64,000 nt of DNA from Myxococcota bacterium (GCA_022447545.1 JAKVBI010000005.1:211271-275270); one strand, 5' to 3'; counted from the stretch's first letter, positions 34,243 to 43,180 are shown. Notes: generated by a model from the letters alone, not told the origin. A program made the numbers and translations.

Positions 34243-35703
34243 ATGTCCGCCCACTCTTCCACTCCGGCCTCCTCGACTCCGGCCCCTTCGACGGGTTCCC
34301 GGCGCGTCGATTTTTCGACGAAGTTCTTCTACGGCTTCGGCTCGGTCGCCTACGGGGTCAAGGACAACGCCTTCGCGTACCTGCTGCTCCTCTACTACAA
34401 CCAGGTGCTGGGCCTGCCGGCGGGCTGGGTGGGGACGGCCCTGATGGCCACCCTGATCGTCGATGCCTTCTCGGACCCCATCGTGGGCTACGCGTCGGAC
34501 AACTTCCATTCGCGCTGGGGGCGTCGCCACCCCTTCATGTACGCGTCGGTGTTGCCCGTGGCGGTGAGCTTCTACTTCCTGTGGAACCCCCCGGCCAATC
34601 TGTCGCCCCAGTGGCTCTTCGCCTATCTGCTCGGCGTGGCCATCGCGGTGCGCACCTGCATCACGTTCTTCGAGATCCCCTCGAGCTCACTGGTGGCAGA
34701 ACTCACCGACGACTACGACGAGCGGACGTCGCTCATGAGCTACCGCTATTTCTTCGGCTGGTGGGGCGGACTCGCCATGGCGACCCTGGCCTTCCTGGTG
34801 CTGTTGCCGCCGGAGAAGGGGGGCGTGCTCTACGTCGGCGGCTACCGCACCTACGGGGCGATCGCCGCCGTGGTGATGGCCGTCGCCATTCTGATCTCGG
34901 CGGGCGGGACGCACCGCCACATCCCCAGTTTCAAGCAGCCTCCGCCGCCGCGTCCCTTCGACCTGGGCAAGACCCTGGGCGAGCTGCGCGAGACCCTGGC
35001 CAACCGCTCCTTCGCGGCGCTCTTCTTCTCCGCCATCTTCACCGCCATGGCGGCCGGCCTGTCCAGCGCACTGAACGTCTACTTCAACAGCTTCTTCTGG
35101 GGCTTCAGCAGCACCCAGATCGCTTACCTGATGCTCCCGATCTTCTTGTCGGCCATTCTCGCCATGGCGGTGGCGCCCGCGCTCTCACGCCGCATCGGCA
35201 AGAAGTACGCCGCAGTGTGTATGGCCCTGTTGGCGGGAGTCGGCGCACCCATGCCCATCCTGCTGCGGCTACTCGAGTGGTTTCCCGCCAACGGCACCGA
35301 CAAACTCTTCTATTCCATGCTGGCCTTCAACGCCATCGAGGTCACTCTGATCGTGTCGGCCTCGATCCTGGTTTCGGCCATGGTGGCCGACGTGGTGGAG
35401 GAAAGCGAGCTGCGAACGGGCCGGCGCTCCGAGGGCGTATTCTTCGCCGCCCGCAGCTTCGCGGGCAAGACGGTGCACGGCATCGGCGCCTTCACGGCCA
35501 CCTTGATCCTGACCGTCGTGGACTTTCCCGCCAACGCCGTTCCGGGCGAAGTGTCCCCAAGCATCCTGCGCGATCTGGGCATCGCCTACGTGCCCGTGCT
35601 GATGACCGTCTATATCCTGTCGTTGCTGATGCTCTTCGGCTACCGCATCAGCCGCGCCGACCACGTCGAAAATGTCCGCAGGCTCTCGGACTCCGGAGGA
35701 TAG
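34243..35703 (+). CDS. GPH-type MFS sugar:cation symporter family transporter
   Basis: 486 aa with about twelve membrane helices. The glycoside-pentoside-hexuronide features are clear: FFYGFGSVAYGVKDNAF, LIVDAFSDPIVGYASDNFHS, RWGRRHPFMYAS, ALMAELT-like SSSLVAELTDDYDERTSL and RYFFGWWGGLA. GPH carriers take up small molecules with protons or sodium. Relatives without sugar substrates are common. It ends the amidohydrolase-DUF3604 operon and may import that pathway's product. The N-terminal 20 residues are Ser/Thr/Pro-rich. Confidence 0.9.
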   Translation: MSAHSSTPASSTPAPSTGSRRVDFSTKFFYGFGSVAYGVKDNAFAYLLLLYYNQVLGLPAGWVGTALMATLIVDAFSDPIVGYASDNFHSRWGRRHPFMYASVLPVAVSFYFLWNPPANLSPQWLFAYLLGVAIAVRTCITFFEIPSSSLVAELTDDYDERTSLMSYRYFFGWWGGLAMATLAFLVLLPPEKGGVLYVGGYRTYGAIAAVVMAVAILISAGGTHRHIPSFKQPPPPRPFDLGKTLGELRETLANRSFAALFFSAIFTAMAAGLSSALNVYFNSFFWGFSSTQIAYLMLPIFLSAILAMAVAPALSRRIGKKYAAVCMALLAGVGAPMPILLRLLEWFPANGTDKLFYSMLAFNAIEVTLIVSASILVSAMVADVVEESELRTGRRSEGVFFAARSFAGKTVHGIGAFTATLILTVVDFPANAVPGEVSPSILRDLGIAYVPVLMTVYILSLLMLFGYRISRADHVENVRRLSDSGG

Positions 35704-35801
35704 GCGGGTTACAGGAGTTCTCCTACGACTTGAACATCGTCGATGGAGAAGGGGGGGGCGCCGTCGCTGTTCAGATTGTTGACGAAGCGGATGCAGGATG
35801 A

Positions 35802-36345
35802 ATCGACGGATCCCACTGTTTCGTTTCGCTCTTTACGCTGGCACCCGGCCTGGTCCATGGCATTGGGCCGGAGTTTGCGGCCGATGAGTCGGTCGATGCC
35901 TTGATCACTGTCGGGGCGGAGCCCACCCAGGTGATCCTGCGGACGCCTGGGCCGGAATATCCCGATATCGAGGAACCAGTTGGCGTCGTAATCTGTTCTC
36001 CTTGGCACCGGTGGACTCCACGGAATCGTTCTCAGCCGGCGACATTCGGTCGTTCACGCTGAACGGCTGCACGCGGAGTTGGAGCTTCGGTGAGTCGTCG
36101 AGCGAACTCCTCGAGAATTCGCCGACGATTCTGGCCACTTCGCTCAAGCCGGGCAGCGCTTGTGTGGGGGCCTGCAACAACGCCTTCGTGGGGGGGCGTC
36201 ATGGAGATCGACCTCACCGCCGGCGACGGCGTGGGAGACAACGCCGAGACGAACACCGGCACCCACGTGAGCCCGACCGACACGGGACCTGACCCCGAGG
36301 ACGCCGATCGTGACGACGACGGCCAATGGGCGTTGTTGAGGGCGT
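35802..36345 (+). pseudogene. Probable decayed coding sequence with frameshifts
   Basis: Protein-like segments appear in three successive frames. The first is VSLFTLAPGLVHGIG, then VDALITVGAEPTQVILRTPG (about 35820-35985). Next is VDSTESFSAGDIRSFTLNG, then SLKPGSACVGACNNAFVGG (about 36003-36195). The third is MEIDLTAGDGVGDNAETN, ending at a TGA near 36345. Joined, they read like the C-terminal part of an exported acidic protein, but no start or signal sequence survives. On the minus strand, 35709-35830 also gives a protein-like end (NLNSDGAPPFSIDDVQVV). Strand is not certain. Confidence 0.35.
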
Positions 36346-36534
36346 GAGAATCGTTGCTGCGACAAGAGGAAGCACGGGCAAGTTGCGTGTCAGTTTCCGG
36401 TGGAACCTCTCGTCCTCGAGGGTCTTGGATCGTGCGCCGCGAAGCCCTGGTTTTTGCCTTTTGGGTGGAGCGATGAAGTATCATCAAAGTGTAAAGGGTC
36501 GTACTTGCGAAGCGGACCCTGGTTGCTGTTGGAA

Positions 36535-37413
36535 ATGCTGGGTGCAGTGAGGATAAGTGGCGTGCGCGTTGCTGCCTTCTTGACGTTTGCTTTGATGATC
36601 GCCAGCCAGGCTGGTGCAGTTCAGATTCTCCTCGCATCCGGCGATGCGAGCCTGAGCGGGTTGAACTATTCCAAGGATGACGTGGTCTCCTTCGACACCG
36701 AGACGGAGACGGCTTCCGTCTACTTCACGGGTGCAGATCACTTCGCCGCCTCCAACGAGGACATCGACGCCCTTCAACTCCTCGACAATGGAAACCTCCT
36801 GCTTTCGACCAAGGGAGACGCGAGCCTCGGAGGGATCAGCTTCGATAAAGCCGACGTGGTCGAATACGACCCCGTTGCCGAATCGGCGTCGATCATTTTC
36901 AGTGGGGACTCTGTCTTTACCAGCGCCTCGGAAAACATCGACGCCCTGCACCTTCGCTCCAATGGAAACCTGATCTTTTCCACTGCCGCGGACGCGAAAA
37001 TCGGCAGCCTTTCGATCACCAAGAAGGATCTCGTCGAATACGACCCCGTTGCCGAAACGGCGACGATCTTGTTCGATGGCACCCTGACATCCGGATCCAA
37101 CCGGGACATCAATGCGTTTCAATTGCTTGCGGACGGGACCTACGTTCTGTCGACCGCAGGCAACGCTTCCCTGGGAGGCGCGAGCTGGTCCAAAGATGAC
37201 CTGGTTCAGTATGACCCGGTGAGCGGAAGTGCCCACGTGTTCTTCGAGGGTGCCAATTACTTCGCTAGCGCGGGCGAGAACGTCGAAGCGGCGTTCGTCG
37301 TCGGGGGAGCCCTGGAAGAGAAAGGTCCTGTGGTTCCGGAGCCGTCGACCGGAGCTCTGGTGGCCCTGGGCATTGCGCTGCTCAGTAGGGTGGAACGCCG
37401 TCACGACGCCTAG
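36535..37413 (+). CDS. PEP-CTERM protein with four tandem repeats
   Basis: 292 aa. The signal peptide is RISGVRVAAFLTFALMIASQ, ending at QAGA. The mature part consists of four repeats of about 59 residues. Each starts with a DASL(S/G)G-type turn, then S/T-K-x-D-(V/L)-V-x-(F/Y)-D, S-A-x-(I/V)-x-F-x-G, and an x-(D/N)-(I/V)-(D/N/E)-A-(L/F) segment. This pattern suggests a four-bladed or four-module beta structure. The C-terminus is VVPEPSTGALVALGIALL and RVERRHDA, a PEP-CTERM sorting tail. Start ATG at 36535; a GTG 12 bases later is possible. It lies alone, next to decayed sequence. Confidence 0.85.
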   Translation: MLGAVRISGVRVAAFLTFALMIASQAGAVQILLASGDASLSGLNYSKDDVVSFDTETETASVYFTGADHFAASNEDIDALQLLDNGNLLLSTKGDASLGGISFDKADVVEYDPVAESASIIFSGDSVFTSASENIDALHLRSNGNLIFSTAADAKIGSLSITKKDLVEYDPVAETATILFDGTLTSGSNRDINAFQLLADGTYVLSTAGNASLGGASWSKDDLVQYDPVSGSAHVFFEGANYFASAGENVEAAFVVGGALEEKGPVVPEPSTGALVALGIALLSRVERRHDA

Positions 37414-37701
37414 GTCTCCCGAGCCCCATTTGGCTCCGTTGTTGGGGGGAGGCGCCAGCACCCGGGGGTTCGAGGGCGGCGAAAACTGAGCGCTGCGCCT
37501 GAGTGGGGGTTGCTCGGGGCGCGCGGGTCGGTGTTCCGGTGAACCTGCCGATATCTTCCCGTTCAGACACTGCATCAAGGGCCGTGGCACAATGGCCGGC
37601 CCAGCAGCCGAGAGATGCCCACCCATGTCTGAGCGAGCCGCCGTCATCGAGGCGGTCTCCTGTGAACCGTCCGTCTCAGGCGGTCAGAGTTGGAGTTGAG
37701 G

Positions 37702-38523
37702 ATGGGAAGGCTCGACGGCAAGGTGGCTATCGTGACGGGGGCGGCCCGCGGTTCGGGGGCGCTCATTGCCGAGCGCCTGGTGGGGGAGGGCGCCCGGGTG
37801 GTGGTCGCCGACATCCTCGACGACCGGGGCAAGCCCGTGGCCGAGAAACTCGGTAGAGCGGCGCGTTACCAGCACCTCGACATCACCGATGAGCAGCATT
37901 GGCAGGCCGTTGTCGACTTCACCCTGGCGGAGTTCGGCGCCCTGACCACCCTGGTCAACAACGCCGCGGTGTTACACGTGGGGCCCATCGAGCACACCAG
38001 CGCTGAGGAGTTCGCACGCGTGCTTCGCGTCAACGATGTTGGCACGTTCCTGGGCGTGCGCACGGTGATTGAACCCATGCGGGCCGCCGGCGGGGGCTCG
38101 ATCATCAATGTGTCGTCCATCAGCGGCCACCACCCAGCCGCGGGCACCGCCGCCTACGCGACCAGCAAGTTCGGGGTTCGAGGCCTGACCAAGGTCGCGG
38201 CCCTGGAGCTCGGCCGCTACGGGATTCGAGTGAACTCGGTGAACCCGGCCATGGGCAACCCCGAGATGGTGCTCGAATCCCTGGGGTTGATGGGGAGTGA
38301 CGTCGAGGACCTTCGCAAGGGGGGCGTCTCTGGGCTCACCCCCGGCAAACCCATCCTGCGCCGGGGCGAGATGGCGGATGTGGCCAACGCAGTCGCGTTC
38401 CTTACTTCGGACGAAAGTTCCTTTTTCAACGGTGCGGACTTCGACCTGGATGGAGGCATCTCCGCCGGGAGCCATCTACCGGGTGGTATTCCCGGGGCCC
38501 CGCAGACCGATTCGGACCGATAG
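37702..38523 (+). CDS. Short-chain dehydrogenase/reductase (SDR)
   Basis: 273 aa from the ATG at 37702, preceded by GGAG. Cofactor motif TGAARGSGALIAER, VVVADILDDRG (Asp after the second strand favours NAD), NNAAVL, catalytic Ser in NVSSISGH and YATSK. The C-terminus DFDLDGGISAGS is typical of 3-alpha/20-beta-hydroxysteroid dehydrogenase-like SDRs. Substrate unknown. The CoA-transferase gene follows on the same strand after about 120 bases, but co-transcription is not certain. Confidence 0.93.
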   Translation: MGRLDGKVAIVTGAARGSGALIAERLVGEGARVVVADILDDRGKPVAEKLGRAARYQHLDITDEQHWQAVVDFTLAEFGALTTLVNNAAVLHVGPIEHTSAEEFARVLRVNDVGTFLGVRTVIEPMRAAGGGSIINVSSISGHHPAAGTAAYATSKFGVRGLTKVAALELGRYGIRVNSVNPAMGNPEMVLESLGLMGSDVEDLRKGGVSGLTPGKPILRRGEMADVANAVAFLTSDESSFFNGADFDLDGGISAGSHLPGGIPGAPQTDSDR

Positions 38524-38644
38524 TGGGAGCGCCTGGGGGTGGACCCGCCACCTCGGCGTCGGATGAGCGGCTAGTCTAGGGCGGTCGAATCCAGTCGACT
38601 CCCGCGCATTCCCGCGTAAGGGAGGTCGGCGTGCGGAGGATTTC

Positions 38645-39850
38645 ATGGCTGCTCCCCTCGAAGGGATCCGCGTCGTTGAATTGGCGAGCTTCGTTGCGGC
38701 GCCAGCCTGCGGAGCACTGCTGGCGGACCTCGGTGCGGACGTCATCAAGGTTGAAGTGCCCTGGGGTGAGATCTATCGCCACAGCACTCCGAGGATGGTC
38801 GGCTTTGAGAGCGACTTTCCCGCCTCGGCCCCCTATCAGATGGAGAACCGGGGAAAGCGCTCTCTGGCCCTGGACCTGGCGTTGCCCCAGGCCCTGGAGG
38901 CCCTTCACAAGGTGGTGGACACCGCCGATGTGATGCTTACCAACATGCTTCCCGCCCGTCTCGAAAAGAACGGGCTCGACCCCGAAACCCTGCGCACCGC
39001 ACGGCCCGAACTCATCGTTTGCCGGATCTCGGGGTTCGGCCCCGACGGCCCTGACGCCAACCGTCCAGCCTTCGATTACTCCACCTTCTGGGCGCGCACC
39101 GGCATCATGGACCAGCTGCGCGACCCGGAGGCGCCTCCCGCCTTTCAGCGCCCGGGCTTCGGCGACCACTCGGCCGCCATGGCCATGGCGCTGGGTGTGG
39201 TGTCAGCGCTGCGCACCCGAGATGCCGATGGACAGGGGCAGGTGATTGACGTCTCGTTGCAGCATATTGGCTTCTACGTGAATGGGAACGATGTGGCCAG
39301 TTCGCTGGCTGCTGGCGAGCAGCCGCCTATGCACCAACGCAAGCAGCCGCGCAACCCGTTGTGGAACCACTACCGCACCGCTGGCGATCGCTGGCTGTTT
39401 CTGGTGATGATCGAATCCGACCGCTATTGGCCGGAGTTCCTTCGCGCCATCGAGCGCTCGGATCTCGAAACCGACGAGCGTTTTGCGGGAGCCGTGCCGC
39501 GCTATCAGAACTCGCGCGAGTTGGTGGAAATCTTGGACGCGACCTTCGCTCAGCGCACCCTCGAAGAATGGGGGGAGCGGTTGAACGCCCACTCCGTGAT
39601 CTGGGCCCCGACGCGCACGATTCTGGAGGCGACCCAGGATCCTGCCGCCCGGGAGTACGGCAGTTTTCCCACCGTCGACCACCCGGAGTTCGGGAGCTTC
39701 GAGACCGTGGCGCCTCCCATGCGCATGTCGGCCCACGACATGCCGGCCACCGCGCCGGCGCCCGGCCTGGGGGCTCACACCGCTGAGGTCCTGGCCGAGG
39801 CAGGTGTCGATGCCGAGACCATTGCACTGCTGGTGGAAGCATCGGGCTGA
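38645..39850 (+). CDS. Class III CoA-transferase (CaiB/BaiF family)
   Basis: 401 aa. The N-terminal family signature is EGIRVVELASFVAAPACGALLADLGADVIKVE (seen in two halves: RVVELASFVAAP and LADLGADVIKVE). The catalytic Asp lies in RPAFDYSTFWARTGIMD. GDHSAAMAMALGVVSAL, GQVIDVSLQHIGF and APTRTILEA follow as usual. It moves CoA between an acyl-CoA donor and a carboxylic acid, activating the acid for beta-oxidation-like breakdown. The family includes carnitine, bile-acid and aromatic CoA-transferases, so the acid cannot be named. Confidence 0.93.
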   Translation: MAAPLEGIRVVELASFVAAPACGALLADLGADVIKVEVPWGEIYRHSTPRMVGFESDFPASAPYQMENRGKRSLALDLALPQALEALHKVVDTADVMLTNMLPARLEKNGLDPETLRTARPELIVCRISGFGPDGPDANRPAFDYSTFWARTGIMDQLRDPEAPPAFQRPGFGDHSAAMAMALGVVSALRTRDADGQGQVIDVSLQHIGFYVNGNDVASSLAAGEQPPMHQRKQPRNPLWNHYRTAGDRWLFLVMIESDRYWPEFLRAIERSDLETDERFAGAVPRYQNSRELVEILDATFAQRTLEEWGERLNAHSVIWAPTRTILEATQDPAAREYGSFPTVDHPEFGSFETVAPPMRMSAHDMPATAPAPGLGAHTAEVLAEAGVDAETIALLVEASG

Positions 39851-39890
39851 GACAAGCCGCGTGGGCGCACACGTGCTCCCAAACGAATGA

Positions 39891-39916
39891 GCCCCGCCGG
39901 CGTGAGCCGACGGGGC
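39891..39916. terminator. Bidirectional terminator between the CoA-transferase and cold-shock genes
   Basis: GCCCCGCCGGC (39891-39901) and GCCGACGGGGC (39906-39916) form an 11-base stem with one wobble and a four-base loop. Plus strand is followed by CAGTTCTTTCT and minus by TCATTCGTTT. The two genes converge here, so it can serve both. Confidence 0.75.
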
Positions 39917-39941
39917 CAGTTCTTTCTGGGGCTCTAGCGTA

Positions 39942-40148
39942 CTAGAGGGTCGTTACGTTCTCCGCCGCCGGGCCCTTCTGACCCTGGACGACATCGAACT
40001 CGACCTTTGCACCCTCGGCGAGGGTTTTGAAACCTTCGCCCTGGATGGCGCTGTGATGACAGAACACGTCCTTCTCGCCGTCATCGCGCGTGATGAATCC
40101 GAAACCCTTTTCGTCGTTGAACCACTTGACTGTACCTGATACTCGCAT
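39942..40148 (-). CDS. Cold-shock domain protein (CspA family)
   Basis: 68 aa, the whole protein being one cold-shock domain. RNP-1 is [10 protein letters not shown] and RNP-2 is VFCHHSAIQ. The surrounding [11 protein letters not shown] and [10 protein letters not shown] are typical. RNA chaperone that melts mRNA structure; it may be constitutive or cold-induced. RNP-2 has VFCHHSAI where VFVHFSAI is usual, so one aromatic RNA-contact residue is a His. A long leader upstream (to about 40280) contains two hairpins, as in cold-regulated csp genes. AAGGTAAAGG precedes the ATG. Confidence 0.95.
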   Translation of the reverse strand: MRVSGTVKWFNDEKGFGFITRDDGEKDVFCHHSAIQGEGFKTLAEGAKVEFDVVQGQKGPAAENVTTL

Positions 40149-40520
40149 GTCCGTACCTTTACCTTGTTGTGAATCGGCGGAGGACGGCGCTGCGTTGAAT
40201 CTGCAACTCGTGAAACCTTCCTTCGACTCGTTTGCGCTGAAACGCCAGCGCTTGCAGTGTTCCCCACTTGGGGGAACCCGTGTGGCGAACCAACATGGCC
40301 CGCTACGAGCGCCGAGTTTCCGAGGTTGCCGCCGCCAGGGCTCTGGGCCCTGCCGCTGGTAACCTCACCCGGCACGCCGCAAGTATAGACTCTTCGGGCT
40401 CTCGAGGTACACCGATGCCGGGCATCCCACAGGTAGGGGGCCGGGGTGGGACGCGCGGGCGCTCTGGAGCTCGTTCGCTCCTCGAACGGCCCCCAGCGCC
40501 CGACGGTGTACAATGGCTCC
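40149..40520. other. Divergent intergenic region with csp leader hairpins
   Basis: About 370 bases between the cold-shock and P450 starts. Two hairpins lie in the csp leader: GCGCTG (40234-40239) with CAGCGC (40246-40251), and TTCCCC (40261-40266) with GGGGAA (40272-40277). Near the P450 end TACAAT (40509-40514) could be a -10 box. No gene is seen. Confidence 0.45.
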
Positions 40521-41711
40521 ATGAGTGACCTCCGACATGAAATGGAGCAAGTAGTTGGACGTGGGCCGTTTTCGCCGGTTTCGGACCCATATCCCTTGTA
40601 TGCCCGCCTGCGCGAGGAGGCGCCCGTCTGTGATGTGACGGGAATGTACGGTACTGGGCGCACCTGGTTTGTGACCCGCTACGAGGATGTGCGCACTGTT
40701 CTGCGTGACCCGGAGGCCTTCTCGAGCCGCGTGAACTCCCGGGGTGTGGGACGCGTTCTCGGCCGGACCATCATCGAAATGGATGGTCCCGAGCACCTGA
40801 AGCACCGCAACCTGGTGACCCCAGCCCTGGCCCCGCGGGCTCTGCGGGGAGATTTCCCGAAGCTGGTTCGGGAGATCGCCCACGAGATCGTCGACCGGTT
40901 TGCGGCCCAGGGCCAGTGCGATCTGGTGCCGGATTTCACGTTCATTTTTCCGCTGCGGGTCTTCGTCGAGATCCTGGGTTTGCCCGTGGACCAGGTCGAG
41001 CCGATCCACCATCTGACCGTGGATTTGTCACTGAGCGGGCAAGACCCGGAACGGGCCATCAGAGCCTCGGAAAAACTCGCCGAGGGCCTGCTCCCTCTGG
41101 TGGCTGAGCGGCGTACCAATCCATCCGACGATCTGATGAGTGTTCTCGCCGCGAGCGAGATCGACGGCGAGCGGATGACGGACCAGGAGGTGGTGAACTT
41201 CCTCCGGCTGCTCGTCTCGGCAGGTGCCGACACCACCTACCATCTGCTGGGCTCGATGATCGCCCTTGCGTTGCGTGACCCTGCTTTGCTGGAGCGAATT
41301 TCCAGCGATCGCGAGCGTATTGACGACTACATCCTCGAGACCTTGCGGTACGAGAGCCCGATCGCGACGATTCCTCGCGAGGTCATGGCCGACACCCAAC
41401 TCGGGGGAGTAGACCTTTCCGCCGGTGATGATGTGCTGGTGCACCTGGGATCGGCCAATCGCGACGGGGCTCACTACGCGGAACCGGATCGTTTTGATCT
41501 CGATCGTGATTCGAGCGACCACCTGGGGTTTGGAATTGGCCGGCACTTCTGTGCCGGTTCTCGCCTGGCCCTACTGGAAGCACGGGTTGGATTCGATGTG
41601 TTGCTCGAGCGACTTGACGATCTGCGCCTGGCAGCGGGGCAATCTGCCGAGATCGTCGGTTTTGCGTTTCGCGGCCCCACCAAGTTGCCTGTTACGTTCC
41701 GCGCGAGTTGA
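40521..41711 (+). CDS. Cytochrome P450
   Basis: 396 aa, the size of soluble bacterial class I P450s. Motifs: I-helix LLVSAGADTTYHLLG (AGxDT), K-helix ETLRYESP (ExxR), and heme loop FGIGRHFCAGSRLALLEA with the axial Cys. The N-terminus DPYPLYARLREEAPV is standard for this group. It hydroxylates an unknown organic substrate and needs ferredoxin and reductase encoded elsewhere. Start ATG at 40521; no good Shine-Dalgarno is present, and a TACAAT sits just upstream, so the mRNA could be leaderless. Confidence 0.95.
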   Translation: MSDLRHEMEQVVGRGPFSPVSDPYPLYARLREEAPVCDVTGMYGTGRTWFVTRYEDVRTVLRDPEAFSSRVNSRGVGRVLGRTIIEMDGPEHLKHRNLVTPALAPRALRGDFPKLVREIAHEIVDRFAAQGQCDLVPDFTFIFPLRVFVEILGLPVDQVEPIHHLTVDLSLSGQDPERAIRASEKLAEGLLPLVAERRTNPSDDLMSVLAASEIDGERMTDQEVVNFLRLLVSAGADTTYHLLGSMIALALRDPALLERISSDRERIDDYILETLRYESPIATIPREVMADTQLGGVDLSAGDDVLVHLGSANRDGAHYAEPDRFDLDRDSSDHLGFGIGRHFCAGSRLALLEARVGFDVLLERLDDLRLAAGQSAEIVGFAFRGPTKLPVTFRAS

Positions 41712-41845
41712 GCGCTTCGCCCGAGATGTCAGGGCGAATCGGTGCGGTGGTGGAGCCATTCGTCGTCTCCCCATGGCGAGAGATGGGAGCGACGGTTCGC
41801 GACGTCCGGAGCTCTTCTCACCCGTTTTCCTGACCGTGTTTGCGC

Positions 41846-42307
41846 TCAGGCTCCCGGGTCGTTGTCTTGAGCCTCGCTAGAGTGATTCCCCTGGGTGAGC
41901 TTTTCCAGCCACTTGGTGGGCATATTCGAAAATAGCGTTGGTCCATCCCAGAAGTCCCGATGGAGTTTGATCTTTCCACCCTCGATCACGTGAATCGAAA
42001 CGACGGGCAATGGCACCCGCTCACCGGTTTCAAAACACCAGGTCTCCGTGTGTTCGGTAACCACCGTGTCGCCCTCTGCTACGACCCGGTGGACTTCGTC
42101 GACCAATGCCGGAAGATCGCCCACACCTCGACGGATTCTCTCGGCGATTTCCTTCGGGCCCCGGCCTTCGGTACCGGGTGGAAGGGGCGCATCTTCGTAG
42201 ACGCCATCCTCGGCAAAAAACTCGCCACAGCGGTCGTAGTCGCGGTCCACGTAGGCGGTCTTGAAAAACGCCGCAACCAACGCCTTGTTCTCTTCGATTC
42301 GAGTCAT
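41846..42307 (-). CDS. NTF2-like protein, limonene-1,2-epoxide hydrolase type
   Basis: 153 aa from the ATG at 42307, preceded by GGAGAGG. NTF2-like cone fold: MTRIEENKALVAAFFK, YDRCGEFFAEDGVYEDAPL, EVHRVVAEGDTVVTEHTETW and IHVIEGGKIKLHRDFWDG. The spacing and the D/R/D-type polar residues recall limonene-1,2-epoxide hydrolase, although SnoaL-like isomerases cannot be excluded. Stop lies 134 bases from the convergent P450. The last 15 residues are polar and likely unstructured. Confidence 0.85.
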   Translation of the reverse strand: MTRIEENKALVAAFFKTAYVDRDYDRCGEFFAEDGVYEDAPLPPGTEGRGPKEIAERIRRGVGDLPALVDEVHRVVAEGDTVVTEHTETWCFETGERVPLPVVSIHVIEGGKIKLHRDFWDGPTLFSNMPTKWLEKLTQGNHSSEAQDNDPGA

Positions 42308-42615
42308 GGTCAGCCTCTCCAGACGGTTGGGTCGCAATCCTAGGCCCAAGCGTCGCTGAGGCAACTCTGGGCTCGGCCGCGCAGCCGCAATTCTGATCGG
42401 CGGCCTGGGGGTGGGATCAAGATAAACGAGTGCTCGGAGAAAAATTGGCCGTGGGCAGTCGAAATGAGATTCTGGGGTCTCGCGGGAGACGGACGTCGAA
42501 TGTCTCACGACTTGTGGGGAAATTGGCCGGCTGGTAAACCGGGAGGGCCCATGGGACGCGGAGGTTCCGCGATGGGTTGGCTTTTACGCCTTCGACTTGG
42601 ATAGAAACCTTTGTG
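42308..42615. other. Divergent intergenic region, 10-base direct repeat
   Basis: About 308 bases between two divergent starts. AAATTGGCCG occurs twice (42442-42451 and 42520-42529), 78 bases apart. I see no convincing coding frame or consensus promoter. Confidence 0.35.
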
Positions 42616-43164
42616 ATGTGGACGAACGAAGACACGGCAATGGAAGACCTCCGTCTCCCCAAGCGGGTCGAGGGGGACCCGGAGGCTCGGGACCTCTTGA
42701 ATGAACTCATCCATCGCTCCCGACCGCTGTGGGAGCATGCCGACCTCCGGGTGCCGGAAACCGACGGTTTCGGGCGGCTCGAGGAAGTACTCGAGAAGGC
42801 GCATGCTGCGGGCCATGTCATCCGTGGTTTGGAAGGGGCCGAGCGTGTCCTGGCTGCCGAAGCCGAAGGCCTGAAGAAGGTCGACGAGAAGACGGGGGTC
42901 GGGCGCGGTGGACGCGTGTCCAGGCTCCTCGTACTCACCCAGGATGGAGCGGAGCGCTTCTACCGCAGGGTCGAGTCCACGTTGAAGCGGCACGCGCCAC
43001 GCGTTCTCGCGTTGCGGTTGGAAATGGATGAATACAGCCTTGGGAAGAAGATCTTTGGCGCTGACCAGCGAGTTCGACTTCTGCTGGTCGACCACAAAGA
43101 TGCGGTTTCGGAAGTTCTGCTCGCACTGGCCGACCACTGGAAGCGCGGAAGCGAGAAGGACTGA
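42616..43164 (+). CDS. Conserved-looking cytoplasmic protein of unknown function
   Basis: 182 aa from ATG 42616 (MWTNEDTAMEDL); a TTG 39 bases earlier is possible. Not recognised. It is charged, with no signal or membrane helix, and strongly biased to Glu, Arg and Leu. A helical N-half (EARDLLNELIHRSRPLW, FGRLEEVLEKAHAAGH) precedes a more compact C-half (VSRLLVLTQDGAERFYRR, RVLALRLEMDEYSLGKKIF, VRLLLVDHKDAVSEVL). The C-half could be a small alpha/beta domain. Codon use matches its neighbours. It is followed by the convergent phytanoyl-CoA-dioxygenase gene 16 bases away. Confidence 0.7.
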   Translation: MWTNEDTAMEDLRLPKRVEGDPEARDLLNELIHRSRPLWEHADLRVPETDGFGRLEEVLEKAHAAGHVIRGLEGAERVLAAEAEGLKKVDEKTGVGRGGRVSRLLVLTQDGAERFYRRVESTLKRHAPRVLALRLEMDEYSLGKKIFGADQRVRLLLVDHKDAVSEVLLALADHWKRGSEKD

Positions 43165-43180
43165 CCCGAAGGGCGCCGAG

